DNA of 64,000 nucleotides, taken from Chloroflexota bacterium (GTDB lineage: Bacteria; Chloroflexota; Dehalococcoidia; Lucifugimonadales; Lucifugimonadaceae). A program made the translations under genes and the position numbers. The DNA lies in the NCBI GenBank assembly GCA_013204555.1, contig JABMNO010000058.1, positions 1 to 64,000 of the forward strand, written 5' to 3'. Below, in pieces: positions 1 through 10,074 of the stretch (position 1 is the first letter of the stretch; every line of letters begins with the position of its first letter). The notes beneath the pieces were generated by a model. That model made no database searches. It had not been told where the DNA came from and saw only the letters and a program-made list of their open reading frames with translations.

Positions 1-2260
1 ATCGTTGCGGTGTGTGTGTCAGCGGTTCCGAGGTCATTGAACGTTGATGGAGCCAGCGTTACAACTGAACCTTCATCGGCGGTCTGACTGATGCCAGCGT
101 CCACCGTCGGGGCTACGTTATTGACGGTTACAACAAGCGTGCCGCTCGTCGCTGCACCCTCGTCGTCGGTAACGGTGACCGTGACGGTGTAGGCGCCGTT
201 ATCGGCGTACACATGTGAGCCTGAGACCATGCCATCCGCTCCGATAATCGAGCCAGGCGGTACAAACGGCGTCTCGGTCATAATCCCGGTGGTGACAGCA
301 GAACCGTCGCCCCAGTTGATGGTGGCGGTGTGTGTGTCAGCGGTTCCGAGATCGTTGAACGTTGATGGGGCCAGCGAGATAACTGAACCCTCATCGGAAG
401 ACTGGTCAGAACCCGCGTTTACTGTCGGAGCCACGTTGAACACTGACACGGGAACCGATGACGTTGCATAGGCCCCGTCATCGTCGATAACGACCACGGT
501 CAACGTGTAGTTGCCATTGTCCGCGTACACGTGGCTCGTACCGAAATTTTTGGTCGCAAGCGAAATTGGCCCTGTGCCGGTTCCATCTCCGTAGTCGACT
601 GATGCCGTCCACAAATCTGCCCCCGGGTCCGTGAACGCAACAGTAGTAGTGAACAGTTCGCCTTCACCGATCAACGCGTCGAATCCGACTTCCGGCGAAA
701 CGATTGTTGGTGCAACATTGTTAACGGTCACGGTGAGCGTGTCACTGCCCTTGGCTCCCGCGTTATCAGTGACCTCTACTGTGACGGTGTAACTACCGTT
801 GTCGGCGTACACATGTGAGCCTGAGGCCGTGCCGTTAGCGCCCGCCGTGGAGCCAGGAGGACCAAACGGTGACTCTGAAACTGCTCCAATATCCGGAGTA
901 GTTCCATCACCCCAGTTGATGGTGGCGGCGTGGGTGTCAGAGGTTCCGAGATCGTTGAACGTCGATGGAGCCAGTGAGACAACGGAACCTTCATCAGCAG
1001 TCTGGTCAGCCCCCGCGTTCACTGTTGGTGCGACGTTATTGACCGTGACCACAAGCGTGTCGCTCGTGGCGGCATTCTCATCGTCTGTGACTGTGACAGT
1101 GGCTGTATAAGTGCCGTTATCGGCGTAAACGTGGGCTCCCTGCAGCGTTCCAGTACCAGGTCCAGACGCAGCGATCGTCGCAGAAGTGTTTGGCGATGCG
1201 TCGCCCCAGTTGATGACGGCAACATGCGAATCGAGGATGCCAGCATCCGAGAACGATGCCGACTGAAGCGATATCACGGAACCTTCAGTCCCAGCGCGAT
1301 TAGCCCCCGCCTCCACTACCGGCGCCAGGTTCGCAACGGAGATCGTGAAAGTGTCAGAAGCCGTGCCTCCATCGTCATCGTTGACGACAATCGTGACAAT
1401 GTACGTTCCGTTTTCGGCGTAGGAGTGGGAGCCGGTTACGGTCCCGTTGATGCCTGAGCCACTACCTGGAGGACCAGATGGTGTTTCAGTTACGGCAGCA
1501 ATGGCCGCGAGGGATCCATCACCCCAGTCGATAGTCGCCGTATGAACGTCCAGTGATCCTGGATCATTAAATGTCGCGTTGGGAACGGTGAATACACCGC
1601 CCTCATTTGCCACACCATTTGGTCCGGCCTCAACTATAGGAGCATCATTCCCGACTATGAACATCGTGCTGTTATTGCTCACAGCTCCTTCATCGTCGGT
1701 GACCGTAACAGTCACGGTGTAGACACCGTTGTCCGCGTAAATGTGTGTGCCAGAGATTGAACCGTTGGCTCCGGTAGCCAAACCAGGAGGGCCGAATGGT
1801 GATTCGGTTACAACGCCGGTTTGCGCTAGTGATCCATCTCCCCAGTCTATGGAGGATGTGTGGGTGTCTGCGGTGCCAGGATCGTTGAAACCAGCAGCGC
1901 TCAGCCCCACGGATTGACCTTCAACGCCAGAGACCGATGCGCCAGCGTTCACGGAGGCAGGGCGGTTGGCAACCGTCACAGCGAAGGTATCGGCGTCAGA
2001 CGCCCCATCATCATCGGAAACGGTCACAGAGACCGTGTAGACGCCGTTGTCAGCGTAGACGTGAGAGCCAATTACTGACCCTGATCCCGGTCCTGCGACC
2101 GAAACCGATCCAGCAACCGTTGGCGTGCCATCACCCCAGTTGATCATTGCGGCGTGGGTATCAGGCGTTCCGGAATCAGAATACGTGACACCACTCAATG
2201 CGAATAACGCGCCTTCATGCGTAGAGCGGCTCACTCCCGCGTCAACTACCGGCGGCGCGT
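1..2260 (-). repeat. Tandem PKD-like domains
   Basis: Seven copies of the PKD hallmark (N/D)WGDG or YGDG are encoded near 2135, 1840, 1530, 1205, 912, 592 and 312, each followed by a HVYADNG(x)YTVTVTV-type strand. An eighth unit begins at the left edge (THTAT near 1-30). Spacing is about 300 bp, or 95-105 residues, with one short unit. PKD domains are known as extracellular Ig-fold spacers or carbohydrate/protein-binding modules. Confidence 0.9.
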
Positions 2261-5200
2261 TTTCGACTGAATACTGGAAGCTTGTCTGATCAGTTTCAAC
2301 ACCATCCGAGACGCGCATTATTCCAAAGTGCAACGAAGGACCGTCGAGGCCGGCCGCTGAGATGATCGGAGTCACTCCGGTCAGCTCAAACACACCATCA
2401 CCATCGGCGTCCCACTGGTACGTGAGGGGATCAAAATCGAGATCGAAACTCAGTGCTCCCGAGGCCTGGAATGTCCCGCCTTCCAGGACTAAGTAGGGAC
2501 CACCCACGTGAGCATCTGGTGGGTTATTTAATTCTGGAACAAAGACGAAATTTTCAATGAGGGTATTGGCCTCAGATGATTTTTGGCCTTTTACGTTGCC
2601 GTTGAATAGCTCATCAGCTGTGCATGGGATCGGCAATATCGCGCACAGGCCAGGGATGAATCCCGTTGAGATTGTTGGGGTTGGCGGGAACGTGTAACAA
2701 CGCCCACCGGATTCCCACGGATGGAAGATATCGCACAGCGGCGCTTCTCCGCCCGGTGGACTGCCCGTCGTGGGGAAGTCGGAGTAGCAGCGCCCATCTC
2801 CAATGTAGACCGCATCAAATGTAAACGCGGCACATCCGGTTGGCGGCAGGCCTCCATCCGGGGATCCATCAGCGTCAGGTTCACCAAATAACTGGTAACA
2901 CCTCCCTCCGGCCCAGGTCGGATTCGCGAGGGTACACGCAGATGGATCATTCCCACTATCAGGCGTGCCGTTATTGGGCAGCACGGTATAGCAGCGATTA
3001 TCACCGCCATTTAGGAACAGATGGATACCGCTGGCAAGCAGGCAACTGGTGTAGGGCTGCGTACCTGAGAGCGTTCCGCTGCTGGGGAGGAAGGTGTAGC
3101 ACCTTGAACCTTGTAATTGTAGAGCCCATGCGGGACAACTAACGTTTGCACCGCCATCGGGTGTTCCGTCAGTGTCTGTGTGTTCATGATCGTAGCCAAC
3201 CGCAGTGATGTGGGTGCCACAATGTTGGAACGTTGCCCACTGATAGGCGGTGCAAGAGTGGTAGTGGGATACAACGGCGTGCCAGTGGTTGTACTTAGTG
3301 CCCGGTGTCCTTGAGTAGCACTTGCCGCCGCTCATTGTTTCATTGGGCCACGCGCAACCCAGGTTGTCCGTCCCACCACCAGGTGTCCCATTGTTCGGCA
3401 AGAAGCTATAGCACTTTCCATCGCTGTGTAGTGCATACGGCGAGCAAGTTTGTGATGAGACGCCGTTGTCAGGCCAGCCATTGGTGTCGGGAAGAATCGT
3501 GTAGCACTTGCCGTCTAGCGCGAGCGGAGTGTCGATTGAGCAGACCGGGTCAACGCCGCCGTCGGGCGTGCCATCCGGATCCGGCAGGTCTGAATAACAC
3601 AGGCCGCCTTGCTCTACCCATAGACCGCAATTGGCCTCGTAGCCGCCATCTGGCGTGCCATCGATATCTGGAGTATCGCTCCAGCAACGATCACCATCCA
3701 TCCACAATGCGCCAAGCGGACATCCTTCAGGGCCGACTCCACCGGCCGGCAATCCGACACCAGCAGGAATCGTGAGTTCGAAGCCACCAAGCGCTCCATC
3801 AAGGAGGTCTAATGCGGCACCTTCTGCGGCCGCAGAAATCTCTGCAAATGCAATTTCAAGAGGCGCCAACCAGACAGGCTCGCCAGTTCCGCCAAGGAGA
3901 ATGTCTATTGTGCCAATCGGATCGGCGGCGAACGTCTCAAGCGCCGTACCCCATTCAGCTACCAGAGCATCAAGATCTTGGAATAGCTGATCGAACGTGC
4001 CAGCCAGGAAGTCGGAATCCAGAATGATCTCGATGCGCGTTGTGCCATCGACGGTTGTTACATCGCCAGTAAATGCAAACCGCGCTCGTGGAACCAGTGG
4101 CGCCAGAATTATTTCAAGGTCGGTGTTGGCAAGCGTTACCGGCCCAAGAGTGACTGTTCCTCCAGAGCCGTGTATGAAGACTCCTGACGTGTTGACTGCA
4201 ATATCAACTGTCATCATGTGTTCCAGAGTGCCATCGAAATCCGTATCGATCCAAAGTGAACCTGACAGAGCAATTCCTGCGTTCAAGAACGCTGTGTCAC
4301 GTAAGGCGAACTTGATCTCGATCGGTTGAGTAGAACTGATGGGGCGTAATTCGAAGCCCGCTGAATCACTCGAGCTCAGAGTGCCCGTTTGCCCGGCTAA
4401 CGCTTCAGCCAGCGCGATGAAATCTGCACCGCCAAAAGTGCTTTCGCTGGCGGCGCGGAATGCGAAGTTTGTTGGGATTCCAACGGGGCTAAGCGTTAGC
4501 GCCATAGTCAGATCAAGGTTTTTGCCAACGATGACGGTGTTTCCGGATAGCTCAATGCCAAACCCAGGCGGCGTCATCTCTACGGTGAGCGCCATTCCCA
4601 GATCACGCACTTCGAGCCAATCGATCTCGAACGGCGCAATCCACGGCGCTGGAGCATTCAACGTCCCAATAAGTGTTATCGCCAGAGGTGGACCAGAGAA
4701 CTCACCAGCCACTCCAAAAATGAGGTTTGTGGACTTAGTGGGAGTCTCCTGAATGGTGACATCTAGCTCACCACGGATACCGACGGTGACCCCGCTGCCT
4801 GCCGAAATATCGATATAGAACGCCAATTGGGCGGAGTTGAGCCACTCTGGCCGAGGAGTAGGGGACATGGGAGGCAGGTCAGCCGACAGGGAGACGCCCA
4901 GTCCTGCCGGTCCAAATCCCGGAATCGACACGCCACCACTGATGATGATTGGTTCATCCGGGATGCCCATAACGTTCATCGCCTGGGCAATGTCGGTTCC
5001 GGCGAGCGAGACCGACGAGATCAGGTTTACGCCGGAGACTAACTCCAGATCCCAATTCGTAGTGCCGTACACACCGTCGAAGAAGGCGATGACTGGCGCT
5101 GGGAGATCGGCTCGCGTAGCCCCACCTGCTCCGGCCGCGACGACCAGTGCAACATTGTCAAATGACAGGCCGCCTGCGAGGGTACCGCTCAGGGCCGGAA

Positions 5201-8200
5201 CGACACCACCGAGCGTTATGTTGTGCAGCGCAAATCCGCCAATGACCTGCGGGCCAGTGCTGGTTGGAATTACGGCGATTAGGAATTGGCTGCCATCTGC
5301 TCCAAGTACCGGGGTTGGTACCTCCGCGGACAGGGCAAACCCAACGCCGCCCGGAGCAGTTGAGACTGATATGGCTACGTTATTGAGGCCGACTTCTGGC
5401 AGATCAAGTCCACCAATAGGCACGCCAGCGGCGACCAACAAGGCAACGAGATCCGTAGATAACAGCGAACTGGCTGTGGCGTCGATTGACGCGCTGACGC
5501 CGCCACCGGGGACCTGCGCAATTGATATGGCAAGGCCAAACTCTTTGGCGCCAATCAGGAACGCAGAATCAAGGGTTACAGATGATGCCCCACCGACCTG
5601 GAGTTCCAGCGATAGCCCATTCAGAGTGAGCCAGTCAACGCCATATGGAGCGATCCAGGTGTCGGTGGTGGCACCGGTGATGATGAGAGAACCACCGCCC
5701 TCACTGGAGATACCCAGCGATAGGTCGAACTCAAGCGGAGTGCCGTCCACGATGACGATGTAGGTTCCTGCAATCCCAAACTCTGCTACGGCTCCAGCAC
5801 CGGTATCCAGGAATGCTATGTGGAGGATGAGGTCCGTTCCTGGTTTTTGCGTAATCCAATCTGGCAAGCCAGGAAGCACTGCTTCAGGCGGCATGATGAT
5901 GTCGATCTCGAAGTAATCAACCGCCGGAATACCGCCGCTGAAATCGAACGCCAGGTTTCCATCCAGACTCAGGTTCAGTCCGGGCAGGTCTGGAATATCA
6001 AGTGAGCCCAGTACAAAGTCCGGAAGGATCACGCTTGGAAGCAAGCCGGCAAGGTTTAGCCCGGGATCGATATTCAGGGTGAAATCCGGGATATCGAACA
6101 GCCCGCCGTAGAAGGCGAGTTCTGGCAGAGAGAGGTCTGCCGAGGGAATCGAAAGCGACAGGCCGGGATCCAGGTTCGCCCAGACGAATGTAAGTTCAGG
6201 GAGGTCGAAGCCAATGAGCTCTGGCGGTAGCGGAATTCCCAGATCCCCAAGCCCAAAGGAGTCGAAGTTCGCGCCGAACAGGATGTCGATGTCAACGCCG
6301 TTGTAGTTGAGCGTCAACAGAAGGTTGCCGGGCAGGTCAAACAGCTCAATCTCACCGGTTAGAGAGATATTTATATCCACTCCAACCTTGGTGAAGGTGA
6401 ACACCTCATTCCAGGTCGGCAGATCTGGCAGACCGAGAATATTGAGATCAATACCTGTGGCGGTGATACTGAAGAGATCGCCTTCGAAGGCCTCGAAGTG
6501 GATATTGGTAGGTACACCGGCCACTGTGACCGTTTCGTCGACCGCCCCAAGAGTGTTATTGAACCTAAGCAGGGCGTTGCCGGACAAGGTCAGACCGGGA
6601 ACACCTTCGACTGCCAATGTCGCCGTGGACTCAAGCGCGAGGGTTCCATTCGGGTAAACCGCGGCTGCAAAACTACCGTTTGTCAGGCGGACGCCCACTC
6701 CACCGGGCTCGCCAACAAACGTTTCGATATTGGAGCCACCAATGAGGAAATCGGCAGTCGTGCCGGTGCCGCCGGCCTCGAACGAGAAATTACCTGAAAG
6801 AGTGGCAAAATCACCGATTGCGAAATCGAGGCCGTTGGCTTCGAACGCCTGCAAGCTACCTTCGTCAGCAGCAAATTCCAGCAGGGCAGTGCCTGCGCCG
6901 ACGGGTACTGTCTCAGAGACTGCTCCACCCGTCGTGTTGTAACGGGCGGATGCAGTCCCGGCAGCTGTGACTGTCGGAACGCCCAGCAACTCAAGTGAAC
7001 CACCTGCTTCCAGCGCCACGCCCCCACCCGGGTAGAGGGCAAGCGCAAGAGAGGCACTGGTGAGATCGATGCCAACGCCGGTTGGGTCGCCCACGAACGC
7101 CGAGACGTTGCTCGCACCAATCAGGACGTCGGCAGAAGAACCTGAAGGCGCGTTCTGGAACCCGAAATCACCGGATAGAGAGGCGAATCCTGCGATATCA
7201 ACAGTGACACCGGTCGCCGAGAATATTTGGGTATCTGCTGCAAAATCGAGCAGCTTTCCACCGGGAGCGCCGGTTGGAACCACCACGTTCACTGCTCCGC
7301 CAGTGTTGTTGTAGAGAACCGAGGCTGTTCCAGCGAGAGTTAGACCCGGAACGTTATCGAGAGAGACGGTTCCTGTGGCGTCAACTGCAAACGTCCCGCC
7401 ATCAAACAGGGCGGCGCCAAATTCAGCCGAGGTCAGAGATACGCCGACTCCTCCGGGATCGCCAAGGAAGGCGTTGATGCCGGTTCCCCCAATGAGGACT
7501 TCGCCTTGCGCTCCGCCACTACCAGTTTCAAAACCGAAGTTACCGGACAGACTCGCTGAGCCAGCGATGTCGATATCAACATTTGAACCAGTGAATCTCT
7601 GCAAATTACCTTGTACGGAAGTGAAATCTAGATCGATCATCTGGCCGCTGACAGTCACAGTCTCAGAGACCGCCCCACCGGTGTTATTAAAGAGAGCAGA
7701 CGCGGTCCCAGCGAGCGTTAGGCCGGGAACGTTGTTGAGTGACACCGTTCCGGTGGCGTCGAGCGCGATGCTGCCATCAGGGAAGACGGCTGCTCCGAAG
7801 TCTGCACCGGCGAGTGACACCCCCACGCCACCGGGCTGTCCAACGAACGTTGATATGCCGGAGCCACCAATCAGGAAGTCAGCGGTTGAACTCGCGCTGC
7901 CGGTTTCAAAGGAGAAGTTTCCTGAGAGCGTCGCGAACCCGCCGATTCCGAAGTTGAGACCATTCGCCTCAAATCTCTGGAGGTTACCTTCATCGGCGGT
8001 GAACGTGAGGGCAGTTGTTCCCCCGCCAACAGGAACAGACTCTGATATCGCCGTTCCGGTGTCATTAAATCGAGCCTTTCCGGTTCCCAGTGCAGTAATT
8101 CCGGGAACCCCAACAAGCTCAAGGGTTCCACCCGCCTCAAGCGCAACGCCGCCGCCGGGGTAGAGGGCAAGGGCGAGAGAGCCGCTGCTTAGATCGAGTC

Positions 8201-9950
8201 CCACCCCAAGTGGGTCGCCAACAAAACTCGCAACATTGGTCGCACCGATCAGTACATCTGCAACAGACCCCGCAGGTGCGTTCTGGAAACCGAAGTCACC
8301 AGACAGGGCAGCGAACCCGCCAACGTCAATGATCACGTCTGCCGCGGTAAATATCTCCGTGTTCTCGGCGAAATCGAGCAGTAGTCCGCCGGGAACACCG
8401 GTTGGGGCTACAACGTTCACTGCACCGCCGGTGTTGTTGTAGAGCACCGATGCGGAACCAGCGAGCGTCAGTCCCGGAACGTTGTCCAGGGAGACGGTGC
8501 CATTGGCACTGAGAGTGACTTCACCATCGCCAAAGATGGCTGCTCCGAAGTCAGCACCCGATAATGAAACTCCAACACCGCCCGGGTCTCCAAGGAACGC
8601 GCTGATGCCGGTTCCGCCAAATAGAACGTCCCCAGCCGGTCCGCCGCCACCGGTTTCGAAACCAAAATTACCGGTGAGTGAGGCGAACCCTGCCACATCA
8701 AGATTGAGGCTAGAGCCAGCAAGAATTACATAGTTACCCTGGTCTGCGGTGAAGTTCAGGTCGACAGATGTGTCACCCACTGTGACCGTCTGGCTCACTG
8801 CTCCGCCGGTGTCGTTGTAACGAACAGACGCGGTTCCAGCGAGAGTTAGGCCGGGGACGTTATCTAGTGAAATAGCTCCGGTTGCATCCACAGTGACTTC
8901 ACCGTCACCGAAGATCGCCGCACCAAACGTCGCACCAGAAAGCGATACGCCGGGACCGGCAGGTTGGCCGACAAACGTTGAAACGTCAGAGCCACCTACC
9001 AGGAATGAGATGCCTGAGCCGACAACTCCTTCCTCAATTGATAGACCACCCGAAAGCGTGGCAAATCCACCAATATCCAGATCCAGATTGGTCGCCTCAA
9101 AGCGTCGAAGGTTCTCTTGTCCCGGGCCGAATATGAGAGATGTTGAACCGCCGGCTGTAGGAACAGTTTCGTCAACTTCGCCGCCGGTTTCATTGAATCG
9201 CGCTGCGATAGTCCCTGATGCGGTAAACGCTGGTACGCCAAGGATTGCCAGATCTCCGCTGAACTCTCCGGCTATACCTCTGGTCAGATAGACCACCTGG
9301 CCAGAACCGTTGGTCAGATCTAACCCAAGCGCACCTGGCGTTCCGGACCCGGTTCCCACAAATAGCGAAACGTCTTCCGCTGCCAGAGTAACCATCTTCT
9401 GAGAGACAGAATCCAGTCCGCCGCCAAGTGTGAACGTTCCAGCGATTCGCTGTCCAAATATATCCAGGGCACCATCAACTGTGACTGATGCGGTTGTTCC
9501 AGGTGGGCCAAAGAAGCCGATTGGCTGGCCACCAATGAGGTCTACGCCAACGACCGCAAGGGGAACCCCAATTTCAACTTCCAGCGTGTGCTCAACGTTG
9601 CTTCCGTCAATGGTCGCACCAAGCAGAGAAGAGGCGATGATGTTCAGAGGTTCTGAGACATCAAGATCACCCACCAGGTTGATGTTGTCGTCTGTCGATG
9701 TACCTGAGAGTACGTATGTGCCTGGAGGCAGGAGGATGGAGTCATGTACAGCGTCGGCGTTGGCTGCACTGACTGCGTCACGCAGGGAACAGTCGAAATC
9801 GCAAACGCCATCGTACGTATCGGCCTGCGTGGTGACGGTGAACGTCTGTCCCGCTTCCGCAGGAAGCTGCAGCACGGCAAAGAACGCAATCGCAACAACG
9901 GCGGTAATCGCAACGAATCGATGGAACCAGCGTGGACGAGTGATACTCAC
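1..9950 (-). CDS. Giant secreted repeat protein with PKD domains (3' end beyond window)
   Basis: One minus-strand frame stays open from a GTG at 9950-9948 to the left edge, at least 3,316 codons, so the C-terminus is missing. A GGGAGGAAC Shine-Dalgarno lies just upstream. Residues 1-34 form a signal peptide (basic start, hydrophobic core, AEA cleavage site). Residues 54-65 read CSLRDAVSAANA, the CSLREA motif common at the N-terminus of secreted beta-helix proteins. About 150-1120 is a beta-rich tandem repeat block; about 1120-2050 is Leu/Pro/Gly-rich with short DLPGLNLSL-like stretches; about 2050-2450 holds ten CY/CW motifs followed by Pro/Gly/Asp-rich turns; about 2560 onward is a series of PKD domains. 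Seen: architecture and export signal. Inferred: a cell-surface or extracellular-matrix adhesin. No enzymatic domain was recognised. It is the first gene left of an integration scar, but its repeats look maintained, not decayed. Confidence 0.9.
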   Translation of the reverse strand, partial: MSITRPRWFHRFVAITAVVAIAFFAVLQLPAEAGQTFTVTTQADTYDGVCDFDCSLRDAVSAANADAVHDSILLPPGTYVLSGTSTDDNINLVGDLDVSEPLNIIASSLLGATIDGSNVEHTLEVEIGVPLAVVGVDLIGGQPIGFFGPPGTTASVTVDGALDIFGQRIAGTFTLGGGLDSVSQKMVTLAAEDVSLFVGTGSGTPGALGLDLTNGSGQVVYLTRGIAGEFSGDLAILGVPAFTASGTIAARFNETGGEVDETVPTAGGSTSLIFGPGQENLRRFEATNLDLDIGGFATLSGGLSIEEGVVGSGISFLVGGSDVSTFVGQPAGPGVSLSGATFGAAIFGDGEVTVDATGAISLDNVPGLTLAGTASVRYNDTGGAVSQTVTVGDTSVDLNFTADQGNYVILAGSSLNLDVAGFASLTGNFGFETGGGGPAGDVLFGGTGISAFLGDPGGVGVSLSGADFGAAIFGDGEVTLSANGTVSLDNVPGLTLAGSASVLYNNTGGAVNVVAPTGVPGGLLLDFAENTEIFTAADVIIDVGGFAALSGDFGFQNAPAGSVADVLIGATNVASFVGDPLGVGLDLSSGSLALALYPGGGVALEAGGTLELVGVPGITALGTGKARFNDTGTAISESVPVGGGTTALTFTADEGNLQRFEANGLNFGIGGFATLSGNFSFETGSASSTADFLIGGSGISTFVGQPGGVGVSLAGADFGAAVFPDGSIALDATGTVSLNNVPGLTLAGTASALFNNTGGAVSETVTVSGQMIDLDFTSVQGNLQRFTGSNVDIDIAGSASLSGNFGFETGSGGAQGEVLIGGTGINAFLGDPGGVGVSLTSAEFGAALFDGGTFAVDATGTVSLDNVPGLTLAGTASVLYNNTGGAVNVVVPTGAPGGKLLDFAADTQIFSATGVTVDIAGFASLSGDFGFQNAPSGSSADVLIGASNVSAFVGDPTGVGIDLTSASLALALYPGGGVALEAGGSLELLGVPTVTAAGTASARYNTTGGAVSETVPVGAGTALLEFAADEGSLQAFEANGLDFAIGDFATLSGNFSFEAGGTGTTADFLIGGSNIETFVGEPGGVGVRLTNGSFAAAVYPNGTLALESTATLAVEGVPGLTLSGNALLRFNNTLGAVDETVTVAGVPTNIHFEAFEGDLFSITATGIDLNILGLPDLPTWNEVFTFTKVGVDINISLTGEIELFDLPGNLLLTLNYNGVDIDILFGANFDSFGLGDLGIPLPPELIGFDLPELTFVWANLDPGLSLSIPSADLSLPELAFYGGLFDIPDFTLNIDPGLNLAGLLPSVILPDFVLGSLDIPDLPGLNLSLDGNLAFDFSGGIPAVDYFEIDIIMPPEAVLPGLPDWITQKPGTDLILHIAFLDTGAGAVAEFGIAGTYIVIVDGTPLEFDLSLGISSEGGGSLIITGATTDTWIAPYGVDWLTLNGLSLELQVGGASSVTLDSAFLIGAKEFGLAISIAQVPGGGVSASIDATASSLLSTDLVALLVAAGVPIGGLDLPEVGLNNVAISVSTAPGGVGFALSAEVPTPVLGADGSQFLIAVIPTSTGPQVIGGFALHNITLGGVVPALSGTLAGGLSFDNVALVVAAGAGGATRADLPAPVIAFFDGVYGTTNWDLELVSGVNLISSVSLAGTDIAQAMNVMGIPDEPIIISGGVSIPGFGPAGLGVSLSADLPPMSPTPRPEWLNSAQLAFYIDISAGSGVTVGIRGELDVTIQETPTKSTNLIFGVAGEFSGPPLAITLIGTLNAPAPWIAPFEIDWLEVRDLGMALTVEMTPPGFGIELSGNTVIVGKNLDLTMALTLSPVGIPTNFAFRAASESTFGGADFIALAEALAGQTGTLSSSDSAGFELRPISSTQPIEIKFALRDTAFLNAGIALSGSLWIDTDFDGTLEHMMTVDIAVNTSGVFIHGSGGTVTLGPVTLANTDLEIILAPLVPRARFAFTGDVTTVDGTTRIEIILDSDFLAGTFDQLFQDLDALVAEWGTALETFAADPIGTIDILLGGTGEPVWLAPLEIAFAEISAAAEGAALDLLDGALGGFELTIPAGVGLPAGGVGPEGCPLGALWMDGDRCWSDTPDIDGTPDGGYEANCGLWVEQGGLCYSDLPDPDGTPDGGVDPVCSIDTPLALDGKCYTILPDTNGWPDNGVSSQTCSPYALHSDGKCYSFLPNNGTPGGGTDNLGCAWPNETMSGGKCYSRTPGTKYNHWHAVVSHYHSCTAYQWATFQHCGTHITAVGYDHEHTDTDGTPDGGANVSCPAWALQLQGSRCYTFLPSSGTLSGTQPYTSCLLASGIHLFLNGGDNRCYTVLPNNGTPDSGNDPSACTLANPTWAGGRCYQLFGEPDADGSPDGGLPPTGCAAFTFDAVYIGDGRCYSDFPTTGSPPGGEAPLCDIFHPWESGGRCYTFPPTPTISTGFIPGLCAILPIPCTADELFNGNVKGQKSSEANTLIENFVFVPELNNPPDAHVGGPYLVLEGGTFQASGALSFDLDFDPLTYQWDADGDGVFELTGVTPIISAAGLDGPSLHFGIMRVSDGVETDQTSFQYSVENAPPVVDAGVSRSTHEGALFALSGVTYSDSGTPDTHAAMINWGDGTPTVAGSVSVAGPGSGSVIGSHVYADNGVYTVSVTVSDDDGASDADTFAVTVANRPASVNAGASVSGVEGQSVGLSAAGFNDPGTADTHTSSIDWGDGSLAQTGVVTESPFGPPGLATGANGSISGTHIYADNGVYTVTVTVTDDEGAVSNNSTMFIVGNDAPIVEAGPNGVANEGGVFTVPNATFNDPGSLDVHTATIDWGDGSLAAIAAVTETPSGPPGSGSGINGTVTGSHSYAENGTYIVTIVVNDDDGGTASDTFTISVANLAPVVEAGANRAGTEGSVISLQSASFSDAGILDSHVAVINWGDASPNTSATIAASGPGTGTLQGAHVYADNGTYTATVTVTDDENAATSDTLVVTVNNVAPTVNAGADQTADEGSVVSLAPSTFNDLGTSDTHAATINWGDGTTPDIGAVSESPFGPPGSTAGANGTASGSHVYADNGSYTVTVEVTDNAGAKGSDTLTVTVNNVAPTIVSPEVGFDALIGEGELFTTTVAFTDPGADLWTASVDYGDGTGTGPISLATKNFGTSHVYADNGNYTLTVVVIDDDGAYATSSVPVSVFNVAPTVNAGSDQSSDEGSVISLAPSTFNDLGTADTHTATINWGDGSAVTTGIMTETPFVPPGSIIGADGMVSGSHVYADNGAYTVTVTVTDDEGAATSGTLVVTVNNVAPTVDAGISQTADEGSVVTLAPSTFNDLGTADTHTAT
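2600..3790 (-). repeat. Cys-motif repeat region (CYxxxP...DGTPDGG)
   Basis: In the giant protein's frame, about ten units start with CY or CW and continue with a Pro/Asp/Gly-rich turn such as DGTPDGG or NNGTPDSG, followed by another Cys. Spacing is irregular, roughly 30-40 residues. The Asp-rich turns resemble calcium-binding loops in thrombospondin-type-3-like linkers. Paired cysteines suggest disulfides in an exported protein. Function is inferred. Confidence 0.7.
6600..9330 (-). repeat. Eight tandem ~376-bp (about 125-residue) coding repeats
   Basis: Inside the giant gene, the sequence for a VPG(L/I)T turn recurs near 9233, 8860, 8480, 8106, 7730, 7350, 6970 and 6601, a spacing of about 375-380 bp. 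Each unit contains a GFATLSGNF-like strand, a FVGDPGGVGVSL-like turn and a FGAAIFGDG or LALALYPGG strand. Two unit subtypes can be told apart; a block of three units (about 1.13 kb) appears duplicated. The repeats are in frame and free of stops. Confidence 0.85.
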
Positions 9951-10074
9951 GAGAGTTCCTCCCTTTTCTTCAGGAAGACGACGAGGTAGTCCAAACGCCT
10001 GCAAGATCTCTGCGCGAGTAGACCCATAGATATTTGGCCCAAAACCAGTTCCTCTAAGAACCCCATAAATTCAA

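Noticed and set aside
4837-5763. A 308-codon plus-strand frame within the giant gene
   Set aside because: It lies opposite the stop-free minus-strand frame, has a Pro/Ser/Ala-rich composition typical of an antisense shadow, and shows no domain. The same applies to the other plus-strand frames between 1 and 9950.
6600-9330. Tandem repeats taken as a CRISPR or satellite array
   Set aside because: Units are about 376 bp, in frame, and encode conserved protein repeats with no spacers.
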